Part shown: one piece after another, positions 33,433 through 42,768 of the stretch
How positions within the stretch are numbered: the stretch's first letter is position 1
Layout of the letters: every line of letters begins with the position of its first letter
Source of the DNA: Carboxylicivirga litoralis
GTDB lineage: Bacteria; Bacteroidota; Bacteroidia; Bacteroidales; Marinilabiliaceae
NCBI RefSeq assembly: GCF_025499605.1
Contig: NZ_JAFMVC010000001.1
Location: 186,001 to 250,000 of the forward strand
Reading direction: 5' to 3'
Length of the DNA: 64,000 nt
Program-made: the position numbers and the translations under genes
The notes under the pieces: generated by a model
What the model was told of the DNA's origin: nothing
The model's input: the letters and a program-made list of their open reading frames with translations, nothing else
The model's database searches: none

Positions 33433-34374
33433 TCAATCGTGAATATCAATTGTAACAGTTGAGCTATTTCCTTCCTCCCCATCCTTACCTTTAATACCAT
33501 CTGGCCCATTATTACCACTTCCGCGTCTATACCCCAGACACCTCTTACCTGCTCCACCTGCTCCACCCCGTCCACCAGCACCGCCAGCGCCGCCATTTCC
33601 TGGAATAGATAGAAATAATGCATCACTGACGTTTAAATTTCCACGTTCAGCAATAACTTCAATTGACCCTCCATTTCCACCATATCCACCTGTTTTCCCG
33701 CGTCCGCCTCTTCCTCCATCTTCAGCTGCACTTCCCGTACACCTGGCAGGGCTACCAGTTCGACCAATATTACCCTTGCCACCTACTCCACCAAGTCCAC
33801 CTTTACTTGCCACATATAGTTGATTATTAGGAGTGACCCACCTAGAAAAACAAATTCTACGAGGATTTGGTGGCAAAGGAGGAGGATATTGGATTACAAC
33901 ATAGCGTAAGCAAACCCTACGCGTCTGACCACGTCTAGTATCGTCTGCATTAATCCGACCGAGGTTAAGTGAAATATTTCTTCCATGCTGGCCTTGATCA
34001 CCATTCTGACCTTGCCCTCCAGAAGCTCCACCAGTTCCGACAGTGTAAATAGAAGCACCCCATTCTAATCGGGTCCTTTCAGCGCTAAGAATAAATTTGC
34101 TATCGCCATTAGGAATTATTAATACTGAAAATGCTCCCAGTGAGAGAAGTCCAACTTCTAATGATTCCAAGCCTTCTGGCAAATAGTATACCTGACCTTC
34201 ATTTAACGAAAGTTCATTTAATTTTTGATTTCTATTTTGATCCTCCAAAAAAACTTGCGGTTCTGAAAAAATTCGATCATAATGTACCTCTTCAGGTAAT
34301 ATATCAATAAAAGAATCCTCTTGTTCTATATATGATTCGTATGAAACCTGAACACTTGATTTATCTTGATCCAT
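33433..34374 (-). CDS. Glycine-rich collagen-like protein
   Basis: A 313-residue protein with no signal peptide. Residues 1-105 are a non-repetitive acidic head with several short strands (VYYLPEGLESLEVGLLSLG). Three Gly-rich segments follow: TGGASGGQGQNGDQGQHG, GGLGGVGGKGNIGRTGS with GGRGGRGKTGGYGGNGG, and GNGGAGGAGGRGGAGGAG near the end, then a collagen-like GPDGIKGKDGEEG. Short non-Gly strands (ISLNLGRI, SIEVIAERGNLNV) alternate with the Gly loops, which suggests a beta-solenoid or polyglycine-II bundle rather than a plain collagen triple helix. The gene is AT-rich in its head and sits in an accessory patch. No family is recognised. Confidence 0.7.
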   Translation of the reverse strand: MDQDKSSVQVSYESYIEQEDSFIDILPEEVHYDRIFSEPQVFLEDQNRNQKLNELSLNEGQVYYLPEGLESLEVGLLSLGAFSVLIIPNGDSKFILSAERTRLEWGASIYTVGTGGASGGQGQNGDQGQHGRNISLNLGRINADDTRRGQTRRVCLRYVVIQYPPPLPPNPRRICFSRWVTPNNQLYVASKGGLGGVGGKGNIGRTGSPARCTGSAAEDGGRGGRGKTGGYGGNGGSIEVIAERGNLNVSDALFLSIPGNGGAGGAGGRGGAGGAGKRCLGYRRGSGNNGPDGIKGKDGEEGNSSTVTIDIHD

Positions 34375-34717
34375 TGGGTTTATAGTTTATAAAATGTTTG
34401 TAACCTGATATAGTCAATAGCTTTTTTGCATTGCGGTACTTCTTTGTATGAATATATGTAGGTTATTACATAAAGTCAAATTAATCCTTCATTCAACTAA
34501 TTTCGTCTAATGAAATCAGAATTATAATACTAATTGATTTCAAGCAGAATTAATAAAGATGTTGCTTAAATACTACGTTCTGCGAATATCAGATGTACAA
34601 AAAACCACTTATAGCCTAGTCATTAGACCTTTCAAGTACCTCTTTTATTAAATTAAAACATTGACTTCATAAACATAATTTAATAAATTACTAATGCAAA
34701 TCTAATACCTAGATCAA
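34375..34717. other. AT-rich intergenic stretch between divergent orphan genes
   Basis: 343 bases holding the presumed promoters of the collagen-like gene and the 277-residue orphan. No exact TAnnTTTG box, RNA gene, long repeat or additional coding frame stands out. The base composition is markedly richer in A and T than in the core regions. Confidence 0.5.
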
Positions 34718-35551
34718 ATGAACGATAAAAAACAAACCTCAGCAAAAAGTCAAATAAATAACAAAAACGCATACATCAATGTATATCCAAAAATTCTAAC
34801 TATACAAATTGGAGAAAATTGGAATGATTTTAAAGCTAATTGCTTTACTGTTGATGTATATGACTCATCTGGCAGCCTCATTTCAGAACCAAATACCGGA
34901 TACAAATTGAAATACTTATGGCAGGTATCTGACTCTTCATCAATTAAAATGGATTATGTAAGATATTCTCACAATATAGACAGTGTGATAGACAATATGA
35001 AAAGGCCAGTGGGAAATAGAGAAGGCCTATACTCGGCAACTGTGGAAGTATACAATGAAGGACCTGAAATCCCAGATTGGCCCGATCGACTAAGGGCCGA
35101 AGTCGTTGTAAATATCAGGAAAGATCCACACGGATTTTGGGATAATGGAAAAGAAATAAAGAATAATTGGCCTAATAATAGAGAGAAAGTAGTAATTGAA
35201 ATTTCACCTTTCGACGATGACGAAAAAGCTCCTCTTACTACAATAAAAATAGGAGACACACTATCTGTCAAAGCTACAGTTAAGACATATACTACTGAAG
35301 CTGGACGACCACGATTTGGGCATAGAATCGAAACAAAGTATTATGGTAAGATACTAAACCCATCTATAGAATGGGGTTATACGAGAAAAATTGCAGATGG
35401 AGAAGATAATATGTGGGGTAAATTTGCTTTGAAAAATGAGACAAACAGTTACAGTGCAGATCTGATAGCAACGACGGAAGGCTATACATTTGTTACTGCT
35501 ACCTATAAAAATCAGACTACAAAAAGATTTATTCGAATTGCAAGAGATTGA
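34718..35551 (+). CDS. Unrecognised Ig-like or beta-sandwich protein
   Basis: A 277-residue protein that I cannot place in a family. There is no signal peptide. The sequence has features of surface or adhesive beta-sandwich repeats: INVYPKILTIQIGENWNDFKANCFTVDVYDSSGSLI near the start and KVVIEISPFDDDEKAPLTTIKIGDTLSVKATVKTY in the second half both look like invasin/BIG-type domain starts (P-x-x-hydrophobic-x-x-x-I-G-D/E). The final segment EGYTFVTATYKNQTTKRFIRI fits the closing strands. It is AT-rich, divergent from the collagen-like gene, and its last 40 bases overlap a small minus-strand ORF. Confidence 0.7.
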   Translation: MNDKKQTSAKSQINNKNAYINVYPKILTIQIGENWNDFKANCFTVDVYDSSGSLISEPNTGYKLKYLWQVSDSSSIKMDYVRYSHNIDSVIDNMKRPVGNREGLYSATVEVYNEGPEIPDWPDRLRAEVVVNIRKDPHGFWDNGKEIKNNWPNNREKVVIEISPFDDDEKAPLTTIKIGDTLSVKATVKTYTTEAGRPRFGHRIETKYYGKILNPSIEWGYTRKIADGEDNMWGKFALKNETNSYSADLIATTEGYTFVTATYKNQTTKRFIRIARD

Positions 35552-35802
35552 GTTTGTTGAACGTTTAGTTTTTTTTTAAAAAAAATCTCTTCAATTTCAT
35601 TCCCTCTTTTATTCCGGTAGTCTCTACAAATTCTAAAGCTCTCAAACGATGAATAACGATTGCGTCCAAAATAACTATGGTATTCAGTCTCCAGCTGCTC
35701 ATAAGCTTCTGCATGAGTTGTTGTATTTGGCACAATGTCCCAAAATGCCGACATAAAACCATCGGTTGAGATAAGCTGTATAATGCGTGTTTGGTTACTC
35801 AT
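35512..35802 (-). CDS. Small phage-associated protein downstream of terminase fragment
   Basis: A 96-residue frame whose ATG overlaps the last codons of the terminase remnant. The first 70 residues look like a real folded protein: IQLISTDGFMSAFWDIVPNTTTHAEAYEQLE then YFGRNRYSSFESFRICRDYRNK, with an aromatic, charged pattern typical of small conserved proteins of Bacteroidota. The tail after EIEEIFF runs through T9 and A8 homopolymers (35569-35585) and may be a frameshifted end; a stop soon after EEIF would be more natural. Function unknown. Confidence 0.55.
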   Translation of the reverse strand: MSNQTRIIQLISTDGFMSAFWDIVPNTTTHAEAYEQLETEYHSYFGRNRYSSFESFRICRDYRNKRGNEIEEIFFKKKLNVQQTQSLAIRINLFVV

Positions 35803-36724
35803 TGGTTAAAACTCTTAAAGTGTGTTCCTTATATGGTTCAGCGGGTGCGTTGGCTTCAAAGCTCATGTAAGTACCACGGGCATTAATGGCAGCCACCACA
35901 CCATCAATCTTGTTTTGGCTCTTTTTCTTATCAAATTTAATGTTGTCGTTGGCATCGGTTATGGTCACCGCGTTGCTAAACATCCAGCGCAGCACCGGGT
36001 TGCCCATCAAATCTACTTCCATCGCAGTCACTTCGCGCTCAATCTCACGGGTGGGCTGGCTCATATAGCGTATGCCCTGCGGAAACTCTTGCAGTATCTT
36101 TTCAAATCCAGCCTTTTGCAAACCTTGCACAACTCCGTGGTAGGCTTTAGCAGGGTCAAAACCAACCATCACTATATTAAACTGCGGTATTATCTCGCTT
36201 ATATCCTCCACCAACTGGTCAATATCAATCACATCACCCTCAGTCATATTCATCCACCCCTCTTCAACCCACTTACGATAATCAACCCGGTCCTGCATTT
36301 CTTCCACTTTGGCTTCAGGTACCCAAAAGTAACTAAGCAACACCGGCCTGCCTTTTATATTAGGGAAGTAAAGCTCAAAAGCATTAATATCGACGTGCGA
36401 TGCCAGATCGATACCACCGTAGCAGGTTTGGCCCTTCAGATCGTCGAGCGTAATGCCGTGGTTGCAGGCTACCACCTTCTCGTCACTAATCCAAGTTTCC
36501 GGAGCATCCACCCACAGGTTCAGGTTCTTAGTTTTAAATGTTACTTCGGTGCGGCCTCCACGGTTAATGGCTTTTTTCAGCTGCTCGCGCATTTTGTCCG
36601 GCTCCACCGATACACCATAGTTAGGGCTTGCCTTGGGCCAGTTGCGTTCATCCCTCCAGTCGTCGTCTTTATCCAGGGTAAATATCATCGCAAAAGTGTC
36701 ATCCTGCTCTTTTATTCCTTCCAA
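35795..36724 (-). pseudogene. Phage terminase large subunit, C-terminal remnant
   Basis: About 310 codons match the C-terminal part of a TerL of the Terminase_1 type. The end of the ATPase part is seen (DDTFAMIFTLDKDDDWRDERNWPKASPN). The RNase H-like nuclease is complete, with catalytic-type Asp residues in YGGIDLASH, VMVGFDPAKAY and KIDGVVAAINARG. The roughly 350-residue N-terminal ATPase core with Walker A and B is absent. The homology begins in the last codons of trkH, whose intact stop codon (36712-36714) lies inside the fused frame. The upstream 25 codons of the frame are antisense or out-of-frame trkH sequence and are not part of TerL. This is prophage debris. Confidence 0.88.
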
Positions 36725-38163
36725 AAATAAGGCGAGAACAACAAGATAACTGTAAACAATTCCAATCGACCAATCAACATTAAAAATGATAAGAACCACT
36801 TACCAAATGTTGGTACTTCGTAGAAGTTAAGAGCTGGTCCCACTTCACCCAGTCCCGGGCCAATATTCCCAATTGAAGTAGCCACAGCTCCAAGAGCTGT
36901 ATCGAGGTCGTAGCCCATAATACTCATTATTATCATGGCTAGTCCCACCGTCATCATATAAATTACAATAAAGGCCAGCACATTGGTAATAATACCCGAA
37001 TTTACCGCTCGCGTATTATAGCGAACCGGAATCACCGCATTGGGGTGTACCAGGCGCTTCAGTTCAAAGAAGCTGTTTTTCATCAACAGTACGATACGCA
37101 CTATTTTAATACCTCCACCCGTTGAACCAGCCGAACCTCCGGTAAACATCAGCAAGAAGATAACAATACTTAAAAACGGCACCCACAACAAATAATCGGC
37201 CGTAGCATAACCCGTTGTGGTAATGATAGACACGACCTGGAATAAACCATCGCGCCACGCCTGCTCCACTCCATTGGCTCCTTTAGTAAAATACAATACT
37301 GCAGCCACTAAAGCGCTAACACCGATAATAATGCCTGCATAAGCCTGAAACTCTTCGTCTTTAATCACCTTTTGAAACTTACCACGCAAGGCACTAAATG
37401 ACAAAGTAAAGTTAGCTCCGGCAATAAACATAAACAGAATGATAACATACTGAATATAAGGTGATGAAAAATAAGCAATACTAGCTTGTTTGGTTGAATA
37501 ACCTCCAGTTGCCATAGTTGTAAACGAGTGACAGATAGCATCAAAAGGCGTCATACCACCAATAACTAACAGTACAGCCTCCACAAAAGTAAACAGTACA
37601 TAAATACCGTATAAGCGCTTGGCTGTTTCTGTAATACGCGGATGCAGTTTATCAGGAGCGGGTCCAGGCACTTCAGCAATAAACATCTGCATACCCCCTA
37701 CTCCTAACACGGGCAAAATAGCCAGCGACAACACAATAATTCCCATTCCGCCCAGCCATTGAATCAAGCTGCGCCAAAATAATAAGCCATGTGGTAACGC
37801 TTCGATATCATTTAGAATACTACTTCCGGTGGTAGTAAACCCCGAAATAGTTTCAAAGAAGGCATCGGTATATGAAGGAATTGCACCACTTAACCAAAAT
37901 GGCAATAGTCCGAAGAATGAGAATACAATCCATACCAAAGCAACAATCAGGTAGCCCTCGCGCTTACCAATATCCTTTGGAGCCTTGCGCAATGAAAACC
38001 CTATCGATCCACCTAATACAATACAGATAGCAGCAGCAATCAAATGGTAAGGCAAATCATATTCACCATATAATAAAGCGACACCTGCCGATAATAGCAT
38101 AAATACTCCTTCGACTACCAAAAGTAATCCAAGCACTAAAAGTATAAATCGTGTATTAAGCAT
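36712..38163 (-). CDS. trkH: TrkH-type potassium transporter subunit, copy 1
   Basis: A 483-residue integral membrane protein of the TrkH/KtrB superfamily, the ion-conducting subunit for K+ uptake. The four pore-loop filters are visible with their conserved glycines: ETISGFTTTGSS, FTTMATGGYSTKQ, ITTTGYATADY and SIGNIGPGLG. The end SPYFWKE is complete; the phage remnant begins exactly there. A second trkH lies 189 bases upstream. No trkA or ktrA RCK regulatory gene is in the window, although in many Bacteroidota it is adjacent, so a partner would have to be elsewhere. Confidence 0.94.
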   Translation of the reverse strand: MLNTRFILLVLGLLLVVEGVFMLLSAGVALLYGEYDLPYHLIAAAICIVLGGSIGFSLRKAPKDIGKREGYLIVALVWIVFSFFGLLPFWLSGAIPSYTDAFFETISGFTTTGSSILNDIEALPHGLLFWRSLIQWLGGMGIIVLSLAILPVLGVGGMQMFIAEVPGPAPDKLHPRITETAKRLYGIYVLFTFVEAVLLVIGGMTPFDAICHSFTTMATGGYSTKQASIAYFSSPYIQYVIILFMFIAGANFTLSFSALRGKFQKVIKDEEFQAYAGIIIGVSALVAAVLYFTKGANGVEQAWRDGLFQVVSIITTTGYATADYLLWVPFLSIVIFLLMFTGGSAGSTGGGIKIVRIVLLMKNSFFELKRLVHPNAVIPVRYNTRAVNSGIITNVLAFIVIYMMTVGLAMIIMSIMGYDLDTALGAVATSIGNIGPGLGEVGPALNFYEVPTFGKWFLSFLMLIGRLELFTVILLFSPYFWKE

Positions 38164-38352
38164 TTTCCCTTCTCAGTATTTAGCGTGGCAAAGATGTTAC
38201 TTTTTACAAAACTGTCCTAATAAAAAACTGTTACTTTCGGCTAATCTCGCTTGCCTACCTAATGTAAACGAATTTAAGTATTTATTTTGTCAACTCAAGC
38301 CCTTGTGATTTTCCTTTAACCTCTGGTGCTTCAATCTTTCATCCACCTTTTA

Positions 38353-39798
38353 CTACTTTTTCCAAAAATGTGGTGAAAATAAAATCAGAACAGTAAATAA
38401 CTCTAAACGCCCCAGCAACATCAAAAAAGAGAGAATCCATTTACCTGCCTGCGGTACAGCAAAATAGTTATCAACCGGACCAACCGTCCCCAAACCAGGT
38501 CCAATACCTCCCATGGTAGTAGCTGCTGCGCCCATAGCTGAATCCATATCCATCCCAACCACAGTTAAACCAAAGGCTCCTAATGAGAATATGGTCATGT
38601 ACAACATTACAAAAGCCAACACTTTATACACCACATCCGAAGCTATCGGCTTGCCGTTGATACGCAACGGAATAACCGCATGAGGATGCACCATGCGCTT
38701 GAATTCCTGTAAGGTATTTCGAAACAAAATGCCATGCCGCATTATTTTTATGCCTCCCGATGTACTACCTGCACAAGCACCGCTGAACAACAACAAAAAC
38801 ATAAGGTAAGTCAGGTAAGGATGCCAGGCCGTATAATCAGCAGTTGCAAACCCCGTACTTGTAATCAAACTAACCACCTGGAACAAAGCCGTACGAAACG
38901 ACTCTTCTCCTTCATGGTGATCCAGTATGGCTAGTGTAAATGTGACAATTGCGGTAATAACAGCTATAACAGTCAAGTACACTCTAAACTCCCGATTTTC
39001 GAACACCCTGGATATATTACCTTTCCATACAAAATAAAAAAGCGTGAAGTTAGTACCGGCAAAAAGCATAAATACAATAACGATATATTGGATATAGGGC
39101 GAATAACCGGCTATACTATCATTCTGAGTCGAAAAGCCTCCCGAAGCAATGGTTGCAAAGCTATGACACAAAGCATCGAAGAGTGGCATACCTCCAAGCA
39201 TAAGAAAGATGGTTTCAGCTCCAATCAGAACCAGGTAAATACGCCACAACAATTTAGCGGTTTGTTTTATTCTCGGATGCAACTTATCATTACTAATACC
39301 TGCCGCTTCGGCATTATAAAGTGACATACCTCCAAATCCAAAATAAGGCAAAATGGCTACAGCCAACACGATGATGCCCATCCCACCGATAAAATGTGTA
39401 ATGCTTCGCCAAAAAAGGATACCATGTGGCAAGCTTTCGATATCAGAAACAACCGAAGCCCCGGTTGTTGTAAATCCTGATATGGTTTCAAAAAACGCAT
39501 TGGTGAAATTTGGAATGGTGCCACTAAGAATGTATGGCAAACAACCAAAAAGAGACATAATAACCCACACCGTTGAAACAATAACAAAGCCTTCGCGACG
39601 ACCAATTTCCTTAGGAACCTTACGCCAAACCCATGAAGCAATACCTCCGGGAACGAGACAAACAAGTGCTGAAAAAATATGAGCATAGAAATCACCCTCT
39701 CCATACAGTAGAGAAACACCTGCACTTGCAAACAAAAACAAACTCAGAGCAACTAAAATATGCCCCAAAACTTTAGCTATAAATCGAAAATTTAACAT
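38353..39798 (-). CDS. trkH: TrkH-type potassium transporter subunit, copy 2
   Basis: A 481-residue paralogue of the adjacent gene, and likely its tandem-duplication partner. The filters read ETISGFTTTGAS, FATIASGGFSTQN, LITSTGFATADYT and TMGGIGPGLG. The C-terminus SPHFWKK matches SPYFWKE of the neighbour. ATG at 39798 is chosen because MLNFRF aligns with MLNTRF of copy 1; the frame is open back to 39864. The copies differ throughout, so the duplication is old and they may differ in ion preference or expression. Confidence 0.94.
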   Translation of the reverse strand: MLNFRFIAKVLGHILVALSLFLFASAGVSLLYGEGDFYAHIFSALVCLVPGGIASWVWRKVPKEIGRREGFVIVSTVWVIMSLFGCLPYILSGTIPNFTNAFFETISGFTTTGASVVSDIESLPHGILFWRSITHFIGGMGIIVLAVAILPYFGFGGMSLYNAEAAGISNDKLHPRIKQTAKLLWRIYLVLIGAETIFLMLGGMPLFDALCHSFATIASGGFSTQNDSIAGYSPYIQYIVIVFMLFAGTNFTLFYFVWKGNISRVFENREFRVYLTVIAVITAIVTFTLAILDHHEGEESFRTALFQVVSLITSTGFATADYTAWHPYLTYLMFLLLFSGACAGSTSGGIKIMRHGILFRNTLQEFKRMVHPHAVIPLRINGKPIASDVVYKVLAFVMLYMTIFSLGAFGLTVVGMDMDSAMGAAATTMGGIGPGLGTVGPVDNYFAVPQAGKWILSFLMLLGRLELFTVLILFSPHFWKK

Positions 39799-39861
39799 TA
39801 CTCGCCCATAGAATTGATATGCAAAGTTGTCACTTTTTTTAGCATTAATAAATTTTACGCA

Positions 39862-39888
39862 CAAAAAAAGAGGACCTTTCGTCCTCTT
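39862..39888 (-). terminator. Terminator downstream of the STAS-like gene
   Basis: AAGAGGAC (39868-39875) and GTCCTCTT (39881-39888) form a perfect 8-pair stem with a 5-base loop. On the minus strand it is followed by a T-run (T7), so it ends transcription from the 135-codon gene before trkH copy 2. Confidence 0.8.
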
Positions 39889-39924
39889 CCCCTTATAGAT
39901 TGTAGTAGGTAATCTCCCTCACAT

Positions 39925-40299
39925 TTAATTTCTTGAAATCAACCATTCCTTAGCCAAATCAAGCGTTTCAAACGAACGCAAATCACGACCTGTAAGCTTC
40001 ATAATACCATTATAAACGATACGTTGCAGCCCAGAAATACCAACGACAGCACCATGGCTTACATAAGGTTTGTTTCCACTTATAAACTCTGAGAAAATGT
40101 TTTTTATTTCGGCATTGAAATGCATACCTTGAATATTCGTCAATGAAATAACTGATTTTTCTGGCTGCATGCGGATGTAGTCTTTGCTTTCTGTTATTAA
40201 AGCTTCAATTTCCGAAATTTCCCTTAGGCCGGTAAAGTCCATAAAGAAAATTCGCTTTCCTTGATAATTGATAATTTCAGGCTTACTCATTTTGTCCAT
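39925..40299 (-). CDS. SpoIIAA/STAS-like small protein
   Basis: A 124-residue soluble protein. The pattern NYQGKRIFFMDFTGLREISEIEALITESKDYI, then KSVISLTNIQGMHFNAEIKNIFSEFISGN, with a strand-helix alternation and central conserved ISLTNIQG, resembles SpoIIAA- or STAS-like domains annotated in other Bacteroidota. AVVGISGLQRIVYNGIMKLTGRD is a conserved amphipathic helix. A TAnnTTTG box (TATTTTTG on the minus strand, 40312-40319) lies just upstream, which favours a start at 40299 or 40290 rather than the upstream ATG. The family assignment is tentative. Confidence 0.72.
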   Translation of the reverse strand: MDKMSKPEIINYQGKRIFFMDFTGLREISEIEALITESKDYIRMQPEKSVISLTNIQGMHFNAEIKNIFSEFISGNKPYVSHGAVVGISGLQRIVYNGIMKLTGRDLRSFETLDLAKEWLISRN

Positions 40300-40387
40300 T
40301 TTTATTGCATACAAAAATAAAATGCAAACCACTTAGACAGTCACTCCTTTATCAACAATAAGTTAATCTTTATCAAACAGTTTTAAA

Positions 40388-41458
40388 CTATTGACTTTCT
40401 TGTTCTAACAGTAAATAATCCATCACATGTTTAACTACACCTTCGTAATCATCAATCCCGGCTTCAACATTATTGGATTTCAGATAGGCATCATTCACTT
40501 TTGTAGCCACTAGTTCTACATTCCGATTCATCAAAGCCATCCAATGATAATGTGATTTGTAGAAGTCGTGCCTTACCTCGTAACGAATATTCTTTGCCAC
40601 TTCTCTAAATCCTTCATGTTTATAGCATTCGTAAACAAAATACTGCAACAAATACAAATTCGCACTGTAAGCCAAGCATTTATCATCTGATTCTGAACAC
40701 ACCAACCAGGCGTAAAAATTAGCCTCCGCCTCACTCGTAACACCAAGCTTGTGAGCCATCTCATGTGCCAAAACCTGTGGATATTCCAATGGTAACACAT
40801 AATTATTCAAATGAATTTCACTAAAGAAAGGCCCGTAATAACCCGATATAGTAGCGGCACCAAACAGTTGACTTAATGAAATAGATTTAGGCCTGCTCCT
40901 TAGTATTGCTATATCTATTTTTAAAAATGACGCTTGCTTCTGGTAGCCTTGCTGTACATGCTCAAGCACATCACTTTTATTTATCGCATAAATGGGCGTG
41001 TACGAAGCATTTATTTTATGAACCAGCCATTCAAAAGCCTCCATCAACTCATTAACATCAGCTTTGGCCGATTTCATATTAAGTCGCGCATTAATATCCT
41101 GACGATAATAATTAAACCCCCAAAGAACATTGAAAACCCAGTAAACAGTAGCCACTAAAACAACCATGCGCCCCAAAAAACGCTTGAATCGTAAGCGTCG
41201 AAACATGACCAATAAAAGGTTAAGCACTAAAAAAATGATTAACCCGGCATATAATACATCATCAATAGAAAATCTAAAATAATTGCTAAACCAAGCTAAC
41301 GCTTGAGCCAACTTAGGATACAACGCTGAAGCATATATGTTTTCAACGCAACCAGGGCAATACTTACCAATGCGCGTCAGAATGAAGACTGTTAGCGCTA
41401 AATAAAGGCTGATGGCAACACTCGACTTATAATATTTCCCTGACATTTTTTTAATCAT
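40388..41458 (-). CDS. DUF3810 membrane metallopeptidase-like protein
   Basis: A 356-residue protein with three N-terminal membrane helices (SSVAISLYLALTVFILT, VLYAGLIIFLVLNLLLVMF, MVVLVATVYWVFNVLWGFNYY) and a soluble domain with an HEMAHKLG zinc-metallopeptidase-type motif followed by SEAEANFYAWL, which provides the third ligand position. It matches the DUF3810 family of Bacteroidota and Firmicutes. The GYYGPFFSEIHLN segment upstream of the HExxH is conserved in the family. The substrate is unknown. The start at 41458 is one of three close ATGs. Confidence 0.85.
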   Translation of the reverse strand: MIKKMSGKYYKSSVAISLYLALTVFILTRIGKYCPGCVENIYASALYPKLAQALAWFSNYFRFSIDDVLYAGLIIFLVLNLLLVMFRRLRFKRFLGRMVVLVATVYWVFNVLWGFNYYRQDINARLNMKSAKADVNELMEAFEWLVHKINASYTPIYAINKSDVLEHVQQGYQKQASFLKIDIAILRSRPKSISLSQLFGAATISGYYGPFFSEIHLNNYVLPLEYPQVLAHEMAHKLGVTSEAEANFYAWLVCSESDDKCLAYSANLYLLQYFVYECYKHEGFREVAKNIRYEVRHDFYKSHYHWMALMNRNVELVATKVNDAYLKSNNVEAGIDDYEGVVKHVMDYLLLEQESQ

Positions 41459-41580
41459 ACTCAAAAATACACATTGTATGCAGCAAATCATCAAAGAGTG
41501 ATTTCTATTATAGAAATTTATCAGGATTAACCCAAATTAATGTATTAACTTCGCAATCGGAAAACAAAACTATTTTCAAA

Positions 41581-42702
41581 ATGGGTATTGTAATAAAAGA
41601 GGTAAACGATAAGAAAACACTAAACGACTTTGTCAATTTACCTTACATACTTTATAAAAACGAGAAGAATTGGGTGCCGCCAATGAAAAAGGACGAGCTC
41701 CATTCTGTTATTCCAGAGAAAAACCCGGCTTTTGAGTTTTGTAAAGTGAAGCTTTGGGTAGCGTACCAGGATGGCAAATGTGTTGGCCGAATTGGTGGTA
41801 TCATTAACTCATTGTGGATTGAGAAGAAAGGTGAAAATATTGGTCGCTTCACGCGTCCTGAATTTATTGATGATAAAGAAGTCAGCCATTTGCTTTTCAA
41901 CACGGTTGAAAACTGGTTTAAGAAAGAAGGTATGGTTGAAATGCAAGGACCTTTAGGCTTCTCGAATCTAGACCACCAGGGCTGTTTGATTGAAGGGCAC
42001 GATTGGTTACCTTCGGTTGCTTCTGACTACCACATGGCCTATTACCAGGAGCATTTTAATGCTTTGGGTTACGAAAAAGAAATTGACTGGATTGAATTCC
42101 GGATTACTTTCCCCGATGCTTTGCCTGAGAAAGCTTTTAAAGTAGCTGACATGTTAACCAAACGCTATGGCTTAAAAGCACTTAATTTCACATCGAGTAA
42201 AGAGCTGGAACCATATAAAGAGAAAGTATTTGCCTTGTTCAACAAAGCTTTTGCAGAACTATTTGGCACTTTCCAGTTACCAGAGAAAATGGTGCAGTTT
42301 TACATCAACAAATATTTTCCAATCCTTAATCCGCGTTACGTTAAAATCATCCTTGATAAAGAAGATGAGTTAGCTGGTTTTTTAATTGCATTGCCATCCT
42401 TATCGGAAGCCATGCAGAAAGCAAAAGGTAAGCTATTACCCTTTGGCTGGTGGCACGTGATGAAAGCATTGAAAAAGCCCAAAGAAATGGATTTGATGCT
42501 GACAGGAGTCAAACCCGAATTACAGAAAATGGGCGTGGCTGCTTTACTAATGAATGATCTTTGGAAAACAGCTAAAGAAGATGGTGTGAAGTATGTTGAA
42601 ACCACCGGTATGTTGGAAAATAACCATGTGGCCATTCAGATGTGGAAATCGTTTGACCATATTCAACACAAAAGGAAACGCTGTTATAAAAAAGCACTTT
42701 AA
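41581..42702 (+). CDS. GNAT-like N-acetyltransferase family protein
   Basis: A 373-residue protein of a Bacteroidota GNAT-related family. The N-terminal half has ILYKNEKNWVPPMKKDE, a common opening, and WVAYQDGKCVGRIGGIIN, a GNAT-type strand. GPLGFSNLDHQGCLIEGHDW is a characteristic block (about 124-143). The second half has VKPELQKMGVAALLMNDLWKTAKEDGVKYVETTGMLENNHVAIQMWKSF, which resembles the acetyl-CoA-binding and closing parts of a GNAT fold. The protein probably contains two GNAT-like domains. The acceptor is not known. Confidence 0.85.
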   Translation: MGIVIKEVNDKKTLNDFVNLPYILYKNEKNWVPPMKKDELHSVIPEKNPAFEFCKVKLWVAYQDGKCVGRIGGIINSLWIEKKGENIGRFTRPEFIDDKEVSHLLFNTVENWFKKEGMVEMQGPLGFSNLDHQGCLIEGHDWLPSVASDYHMAYYQEHFNALGYEKEIDWIEFRITFPDALPEKAFKVADMLTKRYGLKALNFTSSKELEPYKEKVFALFNKAFAELFGTFQLPEKMVQFYINKYFPILNPRYVKIILDKEDELAGFLIALPSLSEAMQKAKGKLLPFGWWHVMKALKKPKEMDLMLTGVKPELQKMGVAALLMNDLWKTAKEDGVKYVETTGMLENNHVAIQMWKSFDHIQHKRKRCYKKAL

Positions 42703-42726
42703 AACAACAACTATATTTAAAGATAG

Positions 42727-42756
42727 AAAGGTGCTTGTTTGACAGGCACCTTTTTT
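42727..42756 (+). terminator. Terminator after the GNAT-like gene
   Basis: AAGGTGCTTGT and ACAGGCACCTT form an 11-pair stem, one of the pairs G-U, with a 3-base loop, then T4 beyond the stem. It lies before the YitT-family start and shows that upstream in-frame TTG starts for that gene are not used. Confidence 0.88.
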
Positions 42757-42768
42757 AATGCCTTAGAA

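Noticed and set aside
35565-35590. Programmed frameshift site at the T9/A8 runs
   Set aside because: The runs are near the end of a small phage-type ORF and could simply be decay; nothing downstream gives a sensible extended product.
35822-36730. 302-codon open frame on the plus strand
   Set aside because: It is antisense to the terminase remnant and has no recognisable protein features.
33256-36799. Intact integrative element with tRNA att sites
   Set aside because: No integrase gene and no repeated tRNA 3' end fragment was found near 36.7 kb; only a terminase remnant and a small ORF support a phage origin.
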